A DNA stretch of 64,000 nt, taken from Parietaria judaica (Eukaryota > Streptophyta > Magnoliopsida > Rosales > Urticaceae). Made by a program: the position numbers and the translations under genes. Below the pieces are notes generated by a model. That model did no database searches and had not been told where the DNA came from. It saw only the letters and a list, made by a program, of their open reading frames with translations. Shown piece by piece: positions 22,017 to 32,578 of this stretch. Location of the stretch: positions 20,364,001-20,428,000 of the forward strand of contig OX940869.1 of the NCBI GenBank assembly GCA_954871525.1. The letters run 5' to 3'. How positions within the stretch are numbered: position 1 is the first letter of the stretch; every line of letters starts with the position of its first letter.

Positions 22017-23972
22017 ATGGTGAAGGCAACGCGATCGACGACATTGGAGTCGCTGGTTGATGAACCGGCCAATGACGAGAAGTCCTTAGACGAACAGGTA
22101 CTCGCGCATTCAGTGGAGATCAAGGAACTCAAGAAGATGATCTTAGAAGCTCAGAAGGAGATGGTCGCCCAGACTGATGTTATACTCGATCGACTTACGG
22201 AGGTTACTGCACAGTTATCGGAAAGAGTTCAAGATTTGGAGGCCGATGTTAGACTTATTAAGCGAGCGACGGACAGCTTGCCAAGCGGAGTTAACAAAGG
22301 TGCTGGTCTGAGGTTCAAGGTTCCCGAGCCGAAACCCTTCAGCGGGATGCGAGACACAAAGGAGCTAGAGAATTTTCTATGGGACATGGAGCAATACTTC
22401 AAAGCGGCTCACGTGGATTCCGACGACAAGGTAACGATCACGAGTATGTACATGCAGGGAGATGCTAAGCTGTGGTGGAGAACCCGGCTTACCGAAGGAG
22501 TCGGCCCAGAGGGGGAAAGCATCAAGACTTGGGACGATCTGAAGACGGAGCTAAAGACTCAGTTCCTGCCCGTGAACGCGGCATGGATTGCGAGAGACGC
22601 ATTAAAGAGGTTAAGGCAAACCGGATCGATTCGCGATTATGTGAAGGAGTTTAGCTCGTTAATGCTAGATATCCGTAACATGTCCGAGGAGGACAAGCTG
22701 TTTAATTTCCTTTCAGGATTACAGCTTTCGGCTCAGACGGAATTGAGGCGAAGAAACGTTCGTGACCTACAAACTGCAATGGCGGCAGCAGACGGGTTAG
22801 TCGACTACGAGTTCAATCACACCCCGGCGCGGACAGATCGGAGGGAGAACTCAGACGGGAGCAATAAAAGCCAAGATGAACTTCCAAGACGGGACAGAAG
22901 GCAAGAGCAGGGATCGGCCAAGGGAAGGTCGGACCGGGCAACTCCAGAGGGGGTCTACGGTGCTTCCTTTGTGATGGTCCCCACATTGCGAGAGAATGCC
23001 CGAGACGAAACACCCGAACAACCAGAGGAGGTTCCTGCCAGAATGGGATGCATGCAGTCGCTCAATGCCATATGGGTGGTGAGCCCCGAGAGAAAGCGAG
23101 CCACACCCACGGAAGTGACAACCGGCAGCGAGCAAGAGTCCGAAGACGCGAACGTTATTCCACACTGCGGTAGTGTGAAGTGTCCGCTACCCACCCTAGG
23201 GACACCCGACGGGAATGAGAGACAGGAGCCTACAGTGCCCTTGGCGGCTAGAGATGATGCCAGCCAAGAAACGGGTAAGGTGACATTAGCTTTTGTTGAG
23301 ACAGGGTACCCGGCTAATGCACTAGGAGAGGAACCCGTGGAGAGGAGCAAGGCCCCTTCCCCGAGGAAGCACAAGCACGAGTTCGGAACGAGACCGACAA
23401 ATCGAGTCCTACACGTGAAGACGCCAATAGAGATGGTGCAGAAAAGGGTGAAGCGTAAAGGGGACAAGAAAAGACGGTGTAGACAGTTCGAGAGAGGCGA
23501 CAAGGTGTTGCTAAAACTGACGCCGCAAATGAGAACGAAGTTACCGGACGAACTTCAAACGACCGAGTTACTTAGGTATCAAGGTCCCTTCGATGTGTCG
23601 AAGAAGGTCGGGGATGAGATGTACCGCCTTGAATTGCCGACAGAGATGAAGAACCTCCATTCAACTGTCCACGGAAGCTTCTTGAGGCCGTATCACGAGG
23701 ATTCGGAGCGGAAGAGGTTTCAAGAGAAGAGAACAGAGTACGGAGCTAGATCGGGAAAGAGAGTCCATCAGATTCTAGACCGTCGGACGAGCTTGAAGAA
23801 TGGCAGAGACGAGCTCTTGGTTCATTGGGAAGGGAGTAAAACGTGCGACGCAACGTGGGAGCGTGACGATGCCCTTTGGCGATTCAAGAGCAAAGAGATG
23901 AAGACATGCTCAGAAGAAAACTCGACGAGGACGTCGGTTCAATCCGGCGGGGGAGAGTTTGTCACACCCTAA
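22017..23972 (+). CDS. Gag-integrase C-terminus-chromodomain fusion protein (651 aa)
   Basis: One uninterrupted frame from the first ATG after the primer site. Residues about 25-85 form a charged heptad-like coiled coil; 95-270 are a Retrotrans_gag core (PKPFSGMRDTKELENFLWDM, AKLWWRTR, LKTQFLP, IRDYVKEFSSLML); 270-320 are a charged linker; a region reading RMGCMQSLNAI resembles the segment after the zinc knuckle in Tekay-type chromoviruses. No protease, RT, RNase H or integrase core is present. From about 485 it is the integrase C-terminus (FERGDKVLLKL, LLRYQGPFDV, GSFLRPYHED), and 583-630 are a chromodomain (VHQILD..., LLVHWEGSKTCDATWE). The stop lies inside the 3' LTR. I infer a particle protein able to bind its own RNA and tether insertion to chromatin, using enzymes from an autonomous chromovirus. 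Confidence 0.88.
   Translation: MVKATRSTTLESLVDEPANDEKSLDEQVLAHSVEIKELKKMILEAQKEMVAQTDVILDRLTEVTAQLSERVQDLEADVRLIKRATDSLPSGVNKGAGLRFKVPEPKPFSGMRDTKELENFLWDMEQYFKAAHVDSDDKVTITSMYMQGDAKLWWRTRLTEGVGPEGESIKTWDDLKTELKTQFLPVNAAWIARDALKRLRQTGSIRDYVKEFSSLMLDIRNMSEEDKLFNFLSGLQLSAQTELRRRNVRDLQTAMAAADGLVDYEFNHTPARTDRRENSDGSNKSQDELPRRDRRQEQGSAKGRSDRATPEGVYGASFVMVPTLRENARDETPEQPEEVPARMGCMQSLNAIWVVSPERKRATPTEVTTGSEQESEDANVIPHCGSVKCPLPTLGTPDGNERQEPTVPLAARDDASQETGKVTLAFVETGYPANALGEEPVERSKAPSPRKHKHEFGTRPTNRVLHVKTPIEMVQKRVKRKGDKKRRCRQFERGDKVLLKLTPQMRTKLPDELQTTELLRYQGPFDVSKKVGDEMYRLELPTEMKNLHSTVHGSFLRPYHEDSERKRFQEKRTEYGARSGKRVHQILDRRTSLKNGRDELLVHWEGSKTCDATWERDDALWRFKSKEMKTCSEENSTRTSVQSGGGEFVTP
23946..23959 (+). 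other. Polypurine tract of element D
   Basis: GGCGGGGGAGAGTT directly before the 3' LTR start TGTCACACCC at 23960. It is also translated, as part of the ORF's last residues. Confidence 0.8.
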
Positions 23973-25023
23973 AATCCTTAGAGAGGATCCGTGCCCGGGG
24001 AAGCACGGGAAGGAGGCCCAACAAGCCTCCCGGGCGTTAGACAGGTGATTTTACGCGTCCGAAGAAGTCTTGGTGTGCCAAGAAAAAGTCTCGGTGGGCC
24101 GAGCACACTTGCGGGAGTCTTACGCAGGTAACTTGACGAATGGAAACTCACCATAGGTGCACGACGGATACCCGGGCCACGAGAGAGGCCTAGGCGTGGA
24201 CAAGGCAAAGGAAGAAATCAAGGGAACGCTAGATAATGGCGCAAGGGAACGTTGGATAACGCGCCAAGGAAGTGGGCCAAGCGAATGGGCTGCCAGGCCC
24301 ATGCGCATAGCGAGAAGATGCATTACGCGGGCAGCGAGGGAACACGCGGGCAGCTGGGGCAGCGACACGCGCACTCGGGCAGGGGAAGTCACGCGCGACA
24401 GGGCAGCGTCACCCACGCGGTTACGCAGCGCGCGTCACCCACGCGGAATTGGCGAGCATCACCCACGCGGAATTGGCGAGCGTCACCCACGCGTTTTGGC
24501 CAGCCTTCACACGGATTGCCCACGAAGATTGAGGATCAAGAAGGGAAAGACGCGTGAAGAAGATAGCGGCCAAAAGGGGAAACGCGTGCTAAAGATCAAG
24601 CTTCAAGATAGGATCGCGTCTAGAGTTAGATTTTGACTAGGATTAGGATTATCTTAGCCTTGCCTATTTAAAGAGCCATGTTGGCCGAGTTTATTCATTC
24701 ATTCATTCGTTTATTCTCTAGCATTAGTTTAGGCTTAGAGTTAAGTCTTTCTATGGATAAGTCTTATAGATTCGAGTACGGTCCGTGCACGAGTTAAAGT
24801 GCCGAGTCAGCAGAGTCTGTAATCCTTTTAAGTATTAATAAAAGCTTAAGGTTGAGGTGTGCCTCGTATATGATTGTCTTGAGTGATTTAAATACTTAGT
24901 GAGAGTGAGTGAATCCAATTGAGGAAGGGCCTCGGTTGTTAAGGCTGGTCGGATTCGGGGGAATTCGACGCCGCATAGGGAAATTCGTTTAAAATATTTA
25001 ACCGAAGAATAAACCCTGTGACA
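23960..25023 (+). repeat. 3' LTR of element D (1064 bp)
   Basis: Almost identical to 20921-21984. Substitutions seen near 24007, 24072, 24083, 24199, 24379, 24481, 24634 and 24755. Its bases 11-13 provide the TAA stop of the upstream ORF. Confidence 0.92.
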
Positions 25024-25028
25024 CATAT

Positions 25029-26036
25029 AATATCCTCGATACTGACATTTAATTTCTTAAACGATCAGGAAGTTCATTTTCGAAGGAAGCATAACTCGTG
25101 TTCGGTAGTATTTTGATAGGAATAAGGTACGTAAAAGCACTCACTGCAACACAACAATAATAATAGTGTGGTTTGTGTGATTGTGTGTGTGGTGTGAAGT
25201 TCATGGTTGTATGATTTGGTAGTTTAATTCTACCTAATAAGCTAAATATACGCGTTATGAGCGTATTGAGAAGGCACGAGCATTTAGTCATACATATAAT
25301 CTATAATGATATTAAATATATGTATGACATTTTTTTTAGTAAATTGTGTCGTACCAACCATTGTATCGGGTCGCGTAGTCTCTGATTACAATGTGTATGA
25401 AGCCTCCGACTGTATCGAGTCGCGTAGTCTCAAATGATACGTCGTGAGATGTTACCGCGGGCTGACTTGGTTAGGTTCGCGCCCCCGGTCCCCCGTAGGT
25501 GTTGTAGCGCGCTGGTACGACACAGGGCCCAATAATATATTTCTAAAAAGCTATAAATTATAACCGGACTTTGCATTTATGCGTTCGAATATGATAGTTC
25601 CACGATTTATTTTTGTGAGTAATATAAAGCTTTTGCATACTGAGCGTTAGCTCACTCGTATAGTTGTGTTGTAGATCCAGGAAAGAAACCGATGAATGGC
25701 TAAATGCGGATGGTACGGAGTCAGTGATGTGGCATATATGGTGCATATGGTGGAATACGGGTCTTGGGATAGGAGGGTTGTCAACTTTTTGTTGTGTCAT
25801 ATTTTCAAATACAATAGCTAGGAGCTCCGCTAATTTTTTCTTTTCTTTTATAAAGTTCTCTTTTTGTATATTACGTTTTGGGTACTACTGTATAGACGTT
25901 TCAAAACTATTATAAAGTCTGTTTTCTTTGCGCGCTAAAGTCAAAGGCCTATATTTTCTTAAATATATTTTTGAAGTCGGGATTTGAATTAGATAAAGTA
26001 AAGTTGTAATAATCCTTGGGAAAAGGGGCTGTTATA
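25029..26036 (+). repeat. 5' LTR of element E, right part
   Basis: It continues the LTR after element D and ends GGGGCTGTTATA. The last 80 bases are repeated at 26716-26798, which identifies the LTR end. Positions 25344-25430 contain a tandem pair of TGTATCGRGTCGCGTAGTCTC. Confidence 0.75.
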
Positions 26037-26039
26037 GAG

Positions 26040-26052
26040 TGGTATCAGAGCC
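26040..26052 (+). other. Primer binding site of element E
   Basis: TGGTATCAGAGCC three bases after the LTR end; tRNA-iMet type. Confidence 0.85.
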
Positions 26053-26171
26053 ATTCATCTATTGTCACCATATACGTGTGCTAGCTGATTCATAAGTATC
26101 CGCAAGTAAGTTATTTCATTAATTTCTTTTCTTTATTATTAGTAACCATGGTAAAGTTTTGTTTGTAGATT

Positions 26172-26750
26172 ATGGACCCAATGTCGTCTTGTCAACCTTT
26201 GGCGGGAAATGGGGGTGTTCAAGCTAATGATTCTCTGTCACCACCTCGAGATATCGAGGTTGATACTGTTTGTCAAAAGCGGGGAATATCCAGACATGAT
26301 TCCATAATTGCGTTTCGACAATGCCAGCCATCATTCTACGATGGGACAGGAAGTTCAAAACTCTAGACATTTCTTCATTATTCCGAGACTACGTTGAGAT
26401 CACTCGGAACTGAAGAGGCACACTACGTGGAAATGGTGATTCCTCAACTAGGCGGCTTGGCCTTGAGGTGGTGGAACTCCTTACACTTAGATCCAAGGGA
26501 GACATCTTGGAATACCTTCAAGGAACTAATCCTTGAAAGGTTTAATGCTAACTATGTAACAATGGAGTTTGGCCACCTGTTGAATAATTGGAAGCAAGAA
26601 CCCGGAGAAGGTATGATGTCCTATTCGAGACGTTTCCACTCTCAGCTGATGGCGGAATGTCAGTATCACATTCAACTTGATTTTGTTAAATCATACTATT
26701 TACGAGGTGACCTATATTTGCTTAAATATATTTTAGAAGTCGGGATTTGA
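26172..26750 (+). pseudogene. Truncated gag of element E
   Basis: One frame from ATG at 26172 with a single TAG at 26364-26366. The second half has the Retrotrans_gag signature: GGLALRWWNSLHLDPRETSW, FKELILERFNANYV, then LNNWKQEPGEGMMSYSRRFH. After ECQYHIQLDF the frame runs into the 3' LTR remnant (near 26716), so a large deletion removed the end of gag and all of pol. It is a Ty3/gypsy type by its fold motif; the lineage cannot be set. Confidence 0.78.
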
Positions 26751-28221
26751 ATTAGATAAAGTAAAGTCGTAATATTCCTTGGGAAAAGGGCTGTTACATA
26801 TCGTGCAGCGGCCCTTTGATCGTTAAAAAATTTGATTATGGTCTCGTGTTTTATATAATACGAGATTTCCCTATAGCTTATCGGCGCCACCTTCATCATC
26901 ATTTCGGCGTATTGTCCACTGAGCCACAATCATTCTATATACATCATCGGATAGGCGACTTACCTGCTCCGCCGTCTTTTTCTTTTTGCATCGTTCGGCG
27001 TGTTGTTTGAGGCGGTCGTTGCCGTTGTTTTTCGGATGGGCCGAAAATTCCTTGTTGCAGCGATGGCAAATTCCAACCCTATCTTCGAAGCCAGTGTCGT
27101 AGTTGTATCGATACTCGCCCGGAAGTCGGTCTTCCAAATCGGCGCCGTTAATTTCTTTCTCTTCCTCGACGGCGGATGGGGGGCCGACCGGGCGGACCCG
27201 GAACAAGTGGTTAGTCGCGTAAGCGTTGTCCCCGCCAACGTGGTGGTGGAACTTCCTCATATTCTTCGACTTCCTCCTCCTCGCCTAAGTCAACGCCTTG
27301 ATCATAGTTTGGGTCCTCCTCATCATCGTCCTTAGCATCATCATCGCCGCCATCGGGGTCGTTGGATTAGTTCCTCGACCTCGTTTCCTAAAAAAAAACA
27401 ATGGAATATTACAAGGGTTAAATTTTAATATTAATCATATTAATTTAATTAAATTTCATATAGTTAATTACAAAAGTTAACAAAATTTAAAATTATTTTT
27501 TTTATGTGTGGAAGTAATTATCAGGCTCTTTTATACGGAACTCCCCGAGGTTCCAAGGCCAGATCGACTGGAAAGAATACTATGATCTCACTTTAGGCCC
27601 AAGCTTTTCTAGACAAAACTCCCCGAGGTTCTCAGGCTAGCTTGGAGGAGATTGCAAAGAAAACCATATTTAAAAATAATCTTTCTAAGACACCATAATC
27701 CATAAAAACTTTATAATTATCACCACATATAAAAATTAGCTTTTTTTTTCTTAACTTATTTAATTAACTATTTAAAATTTAATTAAACTAATATGACTAT
27801 TAATTTAACTATAATTAAGTAAGTAATTAACTATATGACTATTTATTTAACTTATTAATTAATTAAACTAATATGTTTATTTATTTGATTTATTATCCAA
27901 CAATTTAAAATTTATTATCTAGCAAAGTAACAAACTAATATTTAATTTAACATCTAATAATTTAAAATATAATAAAACTATAATTTAAATAATTAACTAC
28001 TTAAATTAAACTCGACTTACCTCGATGTCGGGGGGAACATAATGTTGTTGTTGATGATGTTGTTGGACTTGTTGTTGTACCTGGTGATGACGAACTTGTG
28101 CTTGGTATTATTGTTCCTTGCTAAGTCTTTGCCGATCCAGAATATTTGGATCTTGATAATTAAGTATGTTTGTAAAACCACCGCCGTGACCTTGAGAAAA
28201 TAATAATTGTTGGTTCGGACC

Positions 28222-29109
28222 AAGGTTTAAAATACCGCTTGCCGTTTTCGTTTCGCATTTTCCGTTTTACGGATATATCGCTTGCCGATGGGTATGTCGA
28301 TGGGCAAAAGGGAAAAAAAGGGCATGCCGCATACCGCATTTACCGCACTTTTCGCATGGACATACCGCATTTACCGCACTTTTCGCATGGATATTTTGTA
28401 AAAAATATTTGAGTATTTAAGCACGATATTTATATAGGTTCAAAACTACATATTTAATAAATACAAGACATAATTGTATACAACAAAACACATTTATAAC
28501 TTAAATATGTAGGTGAAATGTATAATATTAAGTCACTTTATTAGTTTAAGTGTATAATATTAAGTCAAATTATTATGTGAAGTGAATATGTATGTTAATT
28601 AAGTGTGTAATATTAAGTGAATATGCATGTTAATTGTATAGGTATGTTAACAAATTTAATATTAGTTGAAGTGTATAATATTAAATGAATATGTATATTA
28701 AGTGTATATGTATGTTAGGTGAAGTTAATATGTATGTTAAGTGTATAATATTATTTGAAGTGTGTAATATTAAGTTAAATTATTAGGTGAAGTGTATGTG
28801 TATGTTAAGTGTGAATGTGTGATATTAGTTGAAAACAAAAAGTCCCACATTGATAGATGACAAGAGTTTGGTGATGTTTATATACCAAATATTAGGGACA
28901 AGGGCTTGGGCCCTTAGGGTCATAGGATTTTGTGGATGGGGGAGGACTCACACAAATGTTAAACCACCACACGCGCGCGCCGCCGCCGTCCGTCCGACCG
29001 GACGGGCGAGGTGGGGTGGGGTGCTCTTGTGTGAGTATAATTATTTTTGCCGAAAGTTTAATTGGTATTTTTGCCGAAAGTCGAGCGATTTCCCGAAATT
29101 TTGCACCTT
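28222..29109. mobile_element. MULE-type MITE, 10-bp TSD GGTTCGGACC
   Basis: GGTTCGGACC at 28212-28221 and 29110-29119 flanks an 888-bp insertion. Its ends AAGGTTTAAAATACCG and CGAAATTTTGCACCTT are imperfect inverted repeats (12 of 16). A 9-10 bp TSD suggests the Mutator superfamily. Inside are a 31-bp tandem pair (about 28328-28390), a degenerate array of AAGTGTATAATATTAAGT-like units (28540-28830) and a USE/TATA pair (28842-28884). Removing it restores the hAT-1 frame (GGVGPN then QQLLFS). Confidence 0.85.
28842..28884 (+). promoter_or_regulatory. snRNA-promoter-like USE and TATA pair
   Basis: GTCCCACATTG (28842-28852) differs at one base from the plant snRNA upstream sequence element RTCCCACATCG; TTTATATA follows after 24 bp (28877-28884). 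In plants this short spacing marks RNA polymerase III snRNA promoters. No snRNA-like sequence follows, and similar strings occur in plant repeats. Confidence 0.35.
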
Positions 29110-29323
29110 GGTTCGGACCAACGCCACCGGTACCATATTGAGTATGAACCGGTAACGGTTGGCTAGAAGAACCGGGAACATTGTGTTAATTCATAACTCC
29201 GACATTATAATTATGTTGACTAAAAGTCGTCCCGCTATTAATCGATCGCGGCGACGGAATAGTAGCCCTCCTTTTTCCTCGAACCTCGGGACGTCCTTGA
29301 GAACGGTTGTTGCCACTCGACAT

Positions 29324-29950
29324 ATTAACAACAAATTAAACTAATAATAGCGATAAAATAGACTAAATTGAACTAAATAATAACACAAAATTAAACTAAT
29401 AATAACACTAATTTAAACTATCAATAACACTAAATAGAACTAAATAATAACTAATAAAAACGAAACTAATAACTGATTGAATATAATAACAACTAAAATA
29501 CCTAAACAATATATTAAACAAAAAATTGAGAAGATTTATATAACTATAAAGTAACTAAACTATAGCCTAAAATCGCACACTTGAGAGCTTGAGAGAATTT
29601 GAGAAAATTGGAGATGAAGAGAGTGAGAGGTGTGAAAAAAATGAGGTTGAAGTGAGGTATTTATAGGGAAAAATGTGTAGGAATTCGAGTAAAGTGGGGT
29701 ATAAATGCTCCAGCGAATCTTTTTGGGGACTTCGACGCAAAAATACCGTTGCCCTCCAACGGCACAATTTTCTGACGCATGTCAGGTACTTTTGTCGCAG
29801 CCCCTGACGCACCCAAAGGTTCCATCATCTCAGCCGTTGATCTCGCTCATTCAACGGCTGAGCTTTCGGGATCCGGACACGTCTGGATCCGTGTTTTTTC
29901 GATCCCGGATATGTCCGGGTCCGGGTTTTTAAATTTTTTTTAATGTCCGG
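29324..29950 (-). promoter_or_regulatory. 5' leader, promoter and terminal region of hAT-1
   Basis: Non-coding. A minus-strand TATA box CTATAAATACC lies at about 29656-29668, roughly 330 bp above the ATG. The stretch 29560-29680 resembles 51020-51120 in hAT-2, and the GGATCC/CCGGG-rich palindromic end (29870-29930) resembles the CCGGATATCCGGG ends of hAT-2. The exact terminus and TSD were not resolved. Confidence 0.55.
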
Positions 29951-31442
29951 TTTAAATATCTGTTAGATATTTTGGGGACTATTTTGGATTGACACTATTA
30001 TTCTCTTTTTTAGTAGCATACAATTGAATGGATATTAGATAAATCTATATATAATATATCCGTTCATAAGCATGGGATTAAGCTGTAATTGTGTCCGGGT
30101 GAGAAAGAAATAATATAGAATGGTTTGTTATTTTTTAAGATTATTAGTTTATTTACAAAGAATATAGAGATGTGGGACCCATTGGCCACGGCCCTGTAGT
30201 CCTCTCCCTGCACAGCCACGGCACTGCCTGTGTTTTTTCGAGTCTGAGCTCCACTAGTTGTCGAGCTAACTCTTTCTTTAGTCGCACCACCCAAGTCGGG
30301 TCAACACAGCGCCCTACAGCCATTGGCCCTGGGTTGATGGTGCAACCCAAACTTTGAGGATTTGTGTCATTTAGATATTTATGTGTCCGTAAGGGGTTTA
30401 ATCAAGTCAATGTTGTTAAATTTCATCTATAGGGGTAATCGACTCAATATCGTCAAATGTCGTTTAGAGGTTAATTAAATCCACTAAAATGTAATCTTAT
30501 TGCACAATATAATAGAGCATATGTTAGCAAATAAACATTCAAGAACATAAATCTCAGGTTTGTGAATGTTGGCTGAATATTTTTCGATTTCAAGTTCATT
30601 AAGCTTGGTTCGTATCAGTTAATGGCCGTGGGTAAACACGCCCCGCATCAGCTGCATACGATTCGCACTAGATGCCTGCTGCCATTTTTATGCTCGCGAC
30701 CCAGATGGCCTTGACACGTCCAGTATGCTCTGTGCTTGCACTAGCTGCTCGCCCAGTGCGCCTCAATCAATTCCGCTAGCTGCCTGGCGATCACGATGCT
30801 CAACTGTTTAGTAATGCACGGCGGCTTCTCCTGCTGCCCCTCTGACACCAATTCGTGAAGAAGCGGGACTGCAGAAAAATAAAAATCAGGAACATAAATC
30901 CGCTAAAAGGAATCATGTTTATTCTGTTTCTTTATCGAAAAAACATAGTAACAAGACCTATCCTTCGAGAGTTCGGCCGTTGCTCTCCGAGATGCAAGCA
31001 TAAACCGTCGACTGTAAGGGCAATGTGCTTAACTCCATTGCCAAATTTTAATGGCAGAAAACTGGAATTACATAAATGACCCTGTGAGATTATCTTTGAG
31101 CAGCATATGAAATATCTTCCTCTCTCTCTTTATCTCTCAATATATTATATAACCTAGCGCGGTATCGATAAAATATCATGAATTATAAATGAAAGACATA
31201 TCATAAAGTTGTATGAATTTTTATTATGCAGGGAATTTTTATTTTTATTTGTTTTATTAATGAAAGACATAAAAAAAATTATAAATCAATTTTTTTTAAA
31301 TAATAGATAAATGAGATATTGCTCTCAAAATAAATATTCATTTCAATTCGAATAGTTTGTCCAATATTAATAGGATTATGTTGAACGGCCCTCCATCGAT
31401 ATTATTAATGGTTTTTGGATATTATTAAGCTATATTTGCTAA

Positions 31443-31491
<49 letters not shown>

Positions 31492-32578
31492 AACTGAAAA
31501 ATGACATGGCAAGATGTAGAAAAAATGTTAAAGAATTTAGAAAAAAAATTTAAGCCTCGGAGTTGATAGTATGGAGATTTTCGTTATATTTTTTTAGAAT
31601 TAGTGGAGCATGATGGCGAAAGAATATTACTAAAGATTTTGATGAATTTGCTACAAATTATAGAATCAGTCAAAACATAATAGTTTGTAATAATTATAGT
31701 AAAATAATATAATATTAATTTTTTTCATTTGAATTGTGTGTTGTAACTCCCTGCACAACAATGCACTCCTTCAGATTCTACTGTTACAAATGCTCCTTAT
31801 TAGTTTAGATACGAGGTATATAACCCGCGCTTTGCTGCGTTTTTTTTGTTATCTTAGCAAGAGAAATTTGATTTTTTTTTTAGTTTTTTAATAGTCTGAT
31901 ATTTTTCTTGTGCCGTTTGTCAATCTTTTTTAGTCTTAATCACATGAGATTCATATGTAATTGGATAAAAAGAACTGATTTTCAAAAAGAAGTATTCTTC
32001 ATACATATATACACACATATATAAACATGTGTTATTCCGTTAAGAAAGAGTTTGGTATACATATTTCAAAAGTGCTACAGTTTGTTGGGCTGATTTCTGC
32101 AACTGCCAAATTAAATTCAGATTAGTAGTCAACTCTTATATGTATCACAAATTATGTCGGTTAATAATTTGAATTGAATTGTATGTTTGTGGCTCATAAA
32201 TCTGTGCATCTCTAAAGTTTTAATATTTTTTTAATTATTTTGAGAGGACAAAATCAATTATTGACCTTCATATACATTTTTACATCTTTATTTCTCAAAA
32301 GAGTGACACATGCCAAAAAGTTATTGTTTTTTTTTTCTTCCTTTGTTCTTGTTTGTCACTATTGTACAGATGATGACGATGTCATTTGTGTTTCGAGGCT
32401 GCGTTATAAAATAAAGTTAAATCAATGAGTACTCAAGATTGAAAGAAAAATATTACAAATTTATTACTTCGTATTTCTTTACCTTGATTTTGGGATTTTT
32501 TTTTACTGGAAGTTGAATAAGTAACTCTATTTATTTAAAATTGATATTTTATATTATTATTTTATTGTTTATTTATGA
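29951..32578. other. AT-rich spacer without recognisable genes
   Basis: Positions 30150-30350 and 30600-30860 are moderately GC-rich with short decayed ORFs that match nothing I recognise. Positions 31447-31489 are an AT microsatellite of about 21 repeats. Near 31820-31845 a short hairpin CGCGCTTTGCTGCG recalls ends of some plant MITEs or Helitrons, without a partner. The rest shows nothing. Confidence 0.5.

Larger units (their letters stand above)
20921..25023 (+). mobile_element. Element D: young non-autonomous LTR retroelement with a Gag-chromodomain ORF, TSD CATAT
   Basis: Perfect CATAT TSD (20916-20920 and 25024-25028). Two LTRs of equal length (1064 bp) begin TGTCACACCC and end CCCTGTGACA; I count about eight substitutions between them and no indel, so it inserted recently. 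A tRNA-iMet primer site follows the 5' LTR, a polypurine tract precedes the 3' LTR, and one long ORF fills the 2-kb interior. It is nested in the 5' LTR of element E. Confidence 0.95.
19946..26798 (+). mobile_element. Retroelement E, internally deleted, TSD TATCG
   Basis: TATCG at 19941-19945 and 26799-26803 flank an element starting TGTAATAGCC and ending GGGCTGTTACA. It has a 5' LTR (19946-20920 plus 25029-26036, about 1.98 kb, split by element D), a primer site, a partial gag and only the last 83 bp of the 3' LTR (26716-26798). Most of the interior, all of pol and most of the 3' LTR are deleted. It sits in the hAT-1 transposase gene; both flanks belong to the same hAT coding region. Confidence 0.85.
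26799..29323 (-). pseudogene. hAT-1 transposase, N-terminal part with BED zinc finger
   Basis: The ATG at 29323 begins MSSGNNRSQGRPEV; the frame is interrupted by a MITE (28222-29109), resumes with GGGFTNILNYQDP and a Gln/His-rich stretch, and ends at a splice donor GAG/GTAAGT (28021/28020). A 633-bp AT-rich intron ends TTTAG at 27388. The next exon is acidic, then RKRKKLTAPIWKTDF and a BED finger, GICHRCNKEF...DRLKQHAERC (about 27080-27000). It then passes with frameshifts into APISYREISYYIKHETIIKF (26880-26830). The N-terminus, GGFTN motif and RKRK region match hAT-2. At least three frameshifts and one stop make it inactive. Confidence 0.78.

Noticed and set aside
22813..23503. Minus-strand ORFs up to 182 codons inside the element D gene
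   Set aside because: Antisense to a clear Gag-chromodomain frame.
30150..30350. Possible CACTA-type coiled-coil fragment (LKKELARQLVELRLEK)
   Set aside because: Too short and without neighbouring transposase sequence.
31135..31850. Possible Helitron or MITE between two AACC-GCGC motifs
   Set aside because: The motifs are short, no terminal structure or target site could be confirmed.
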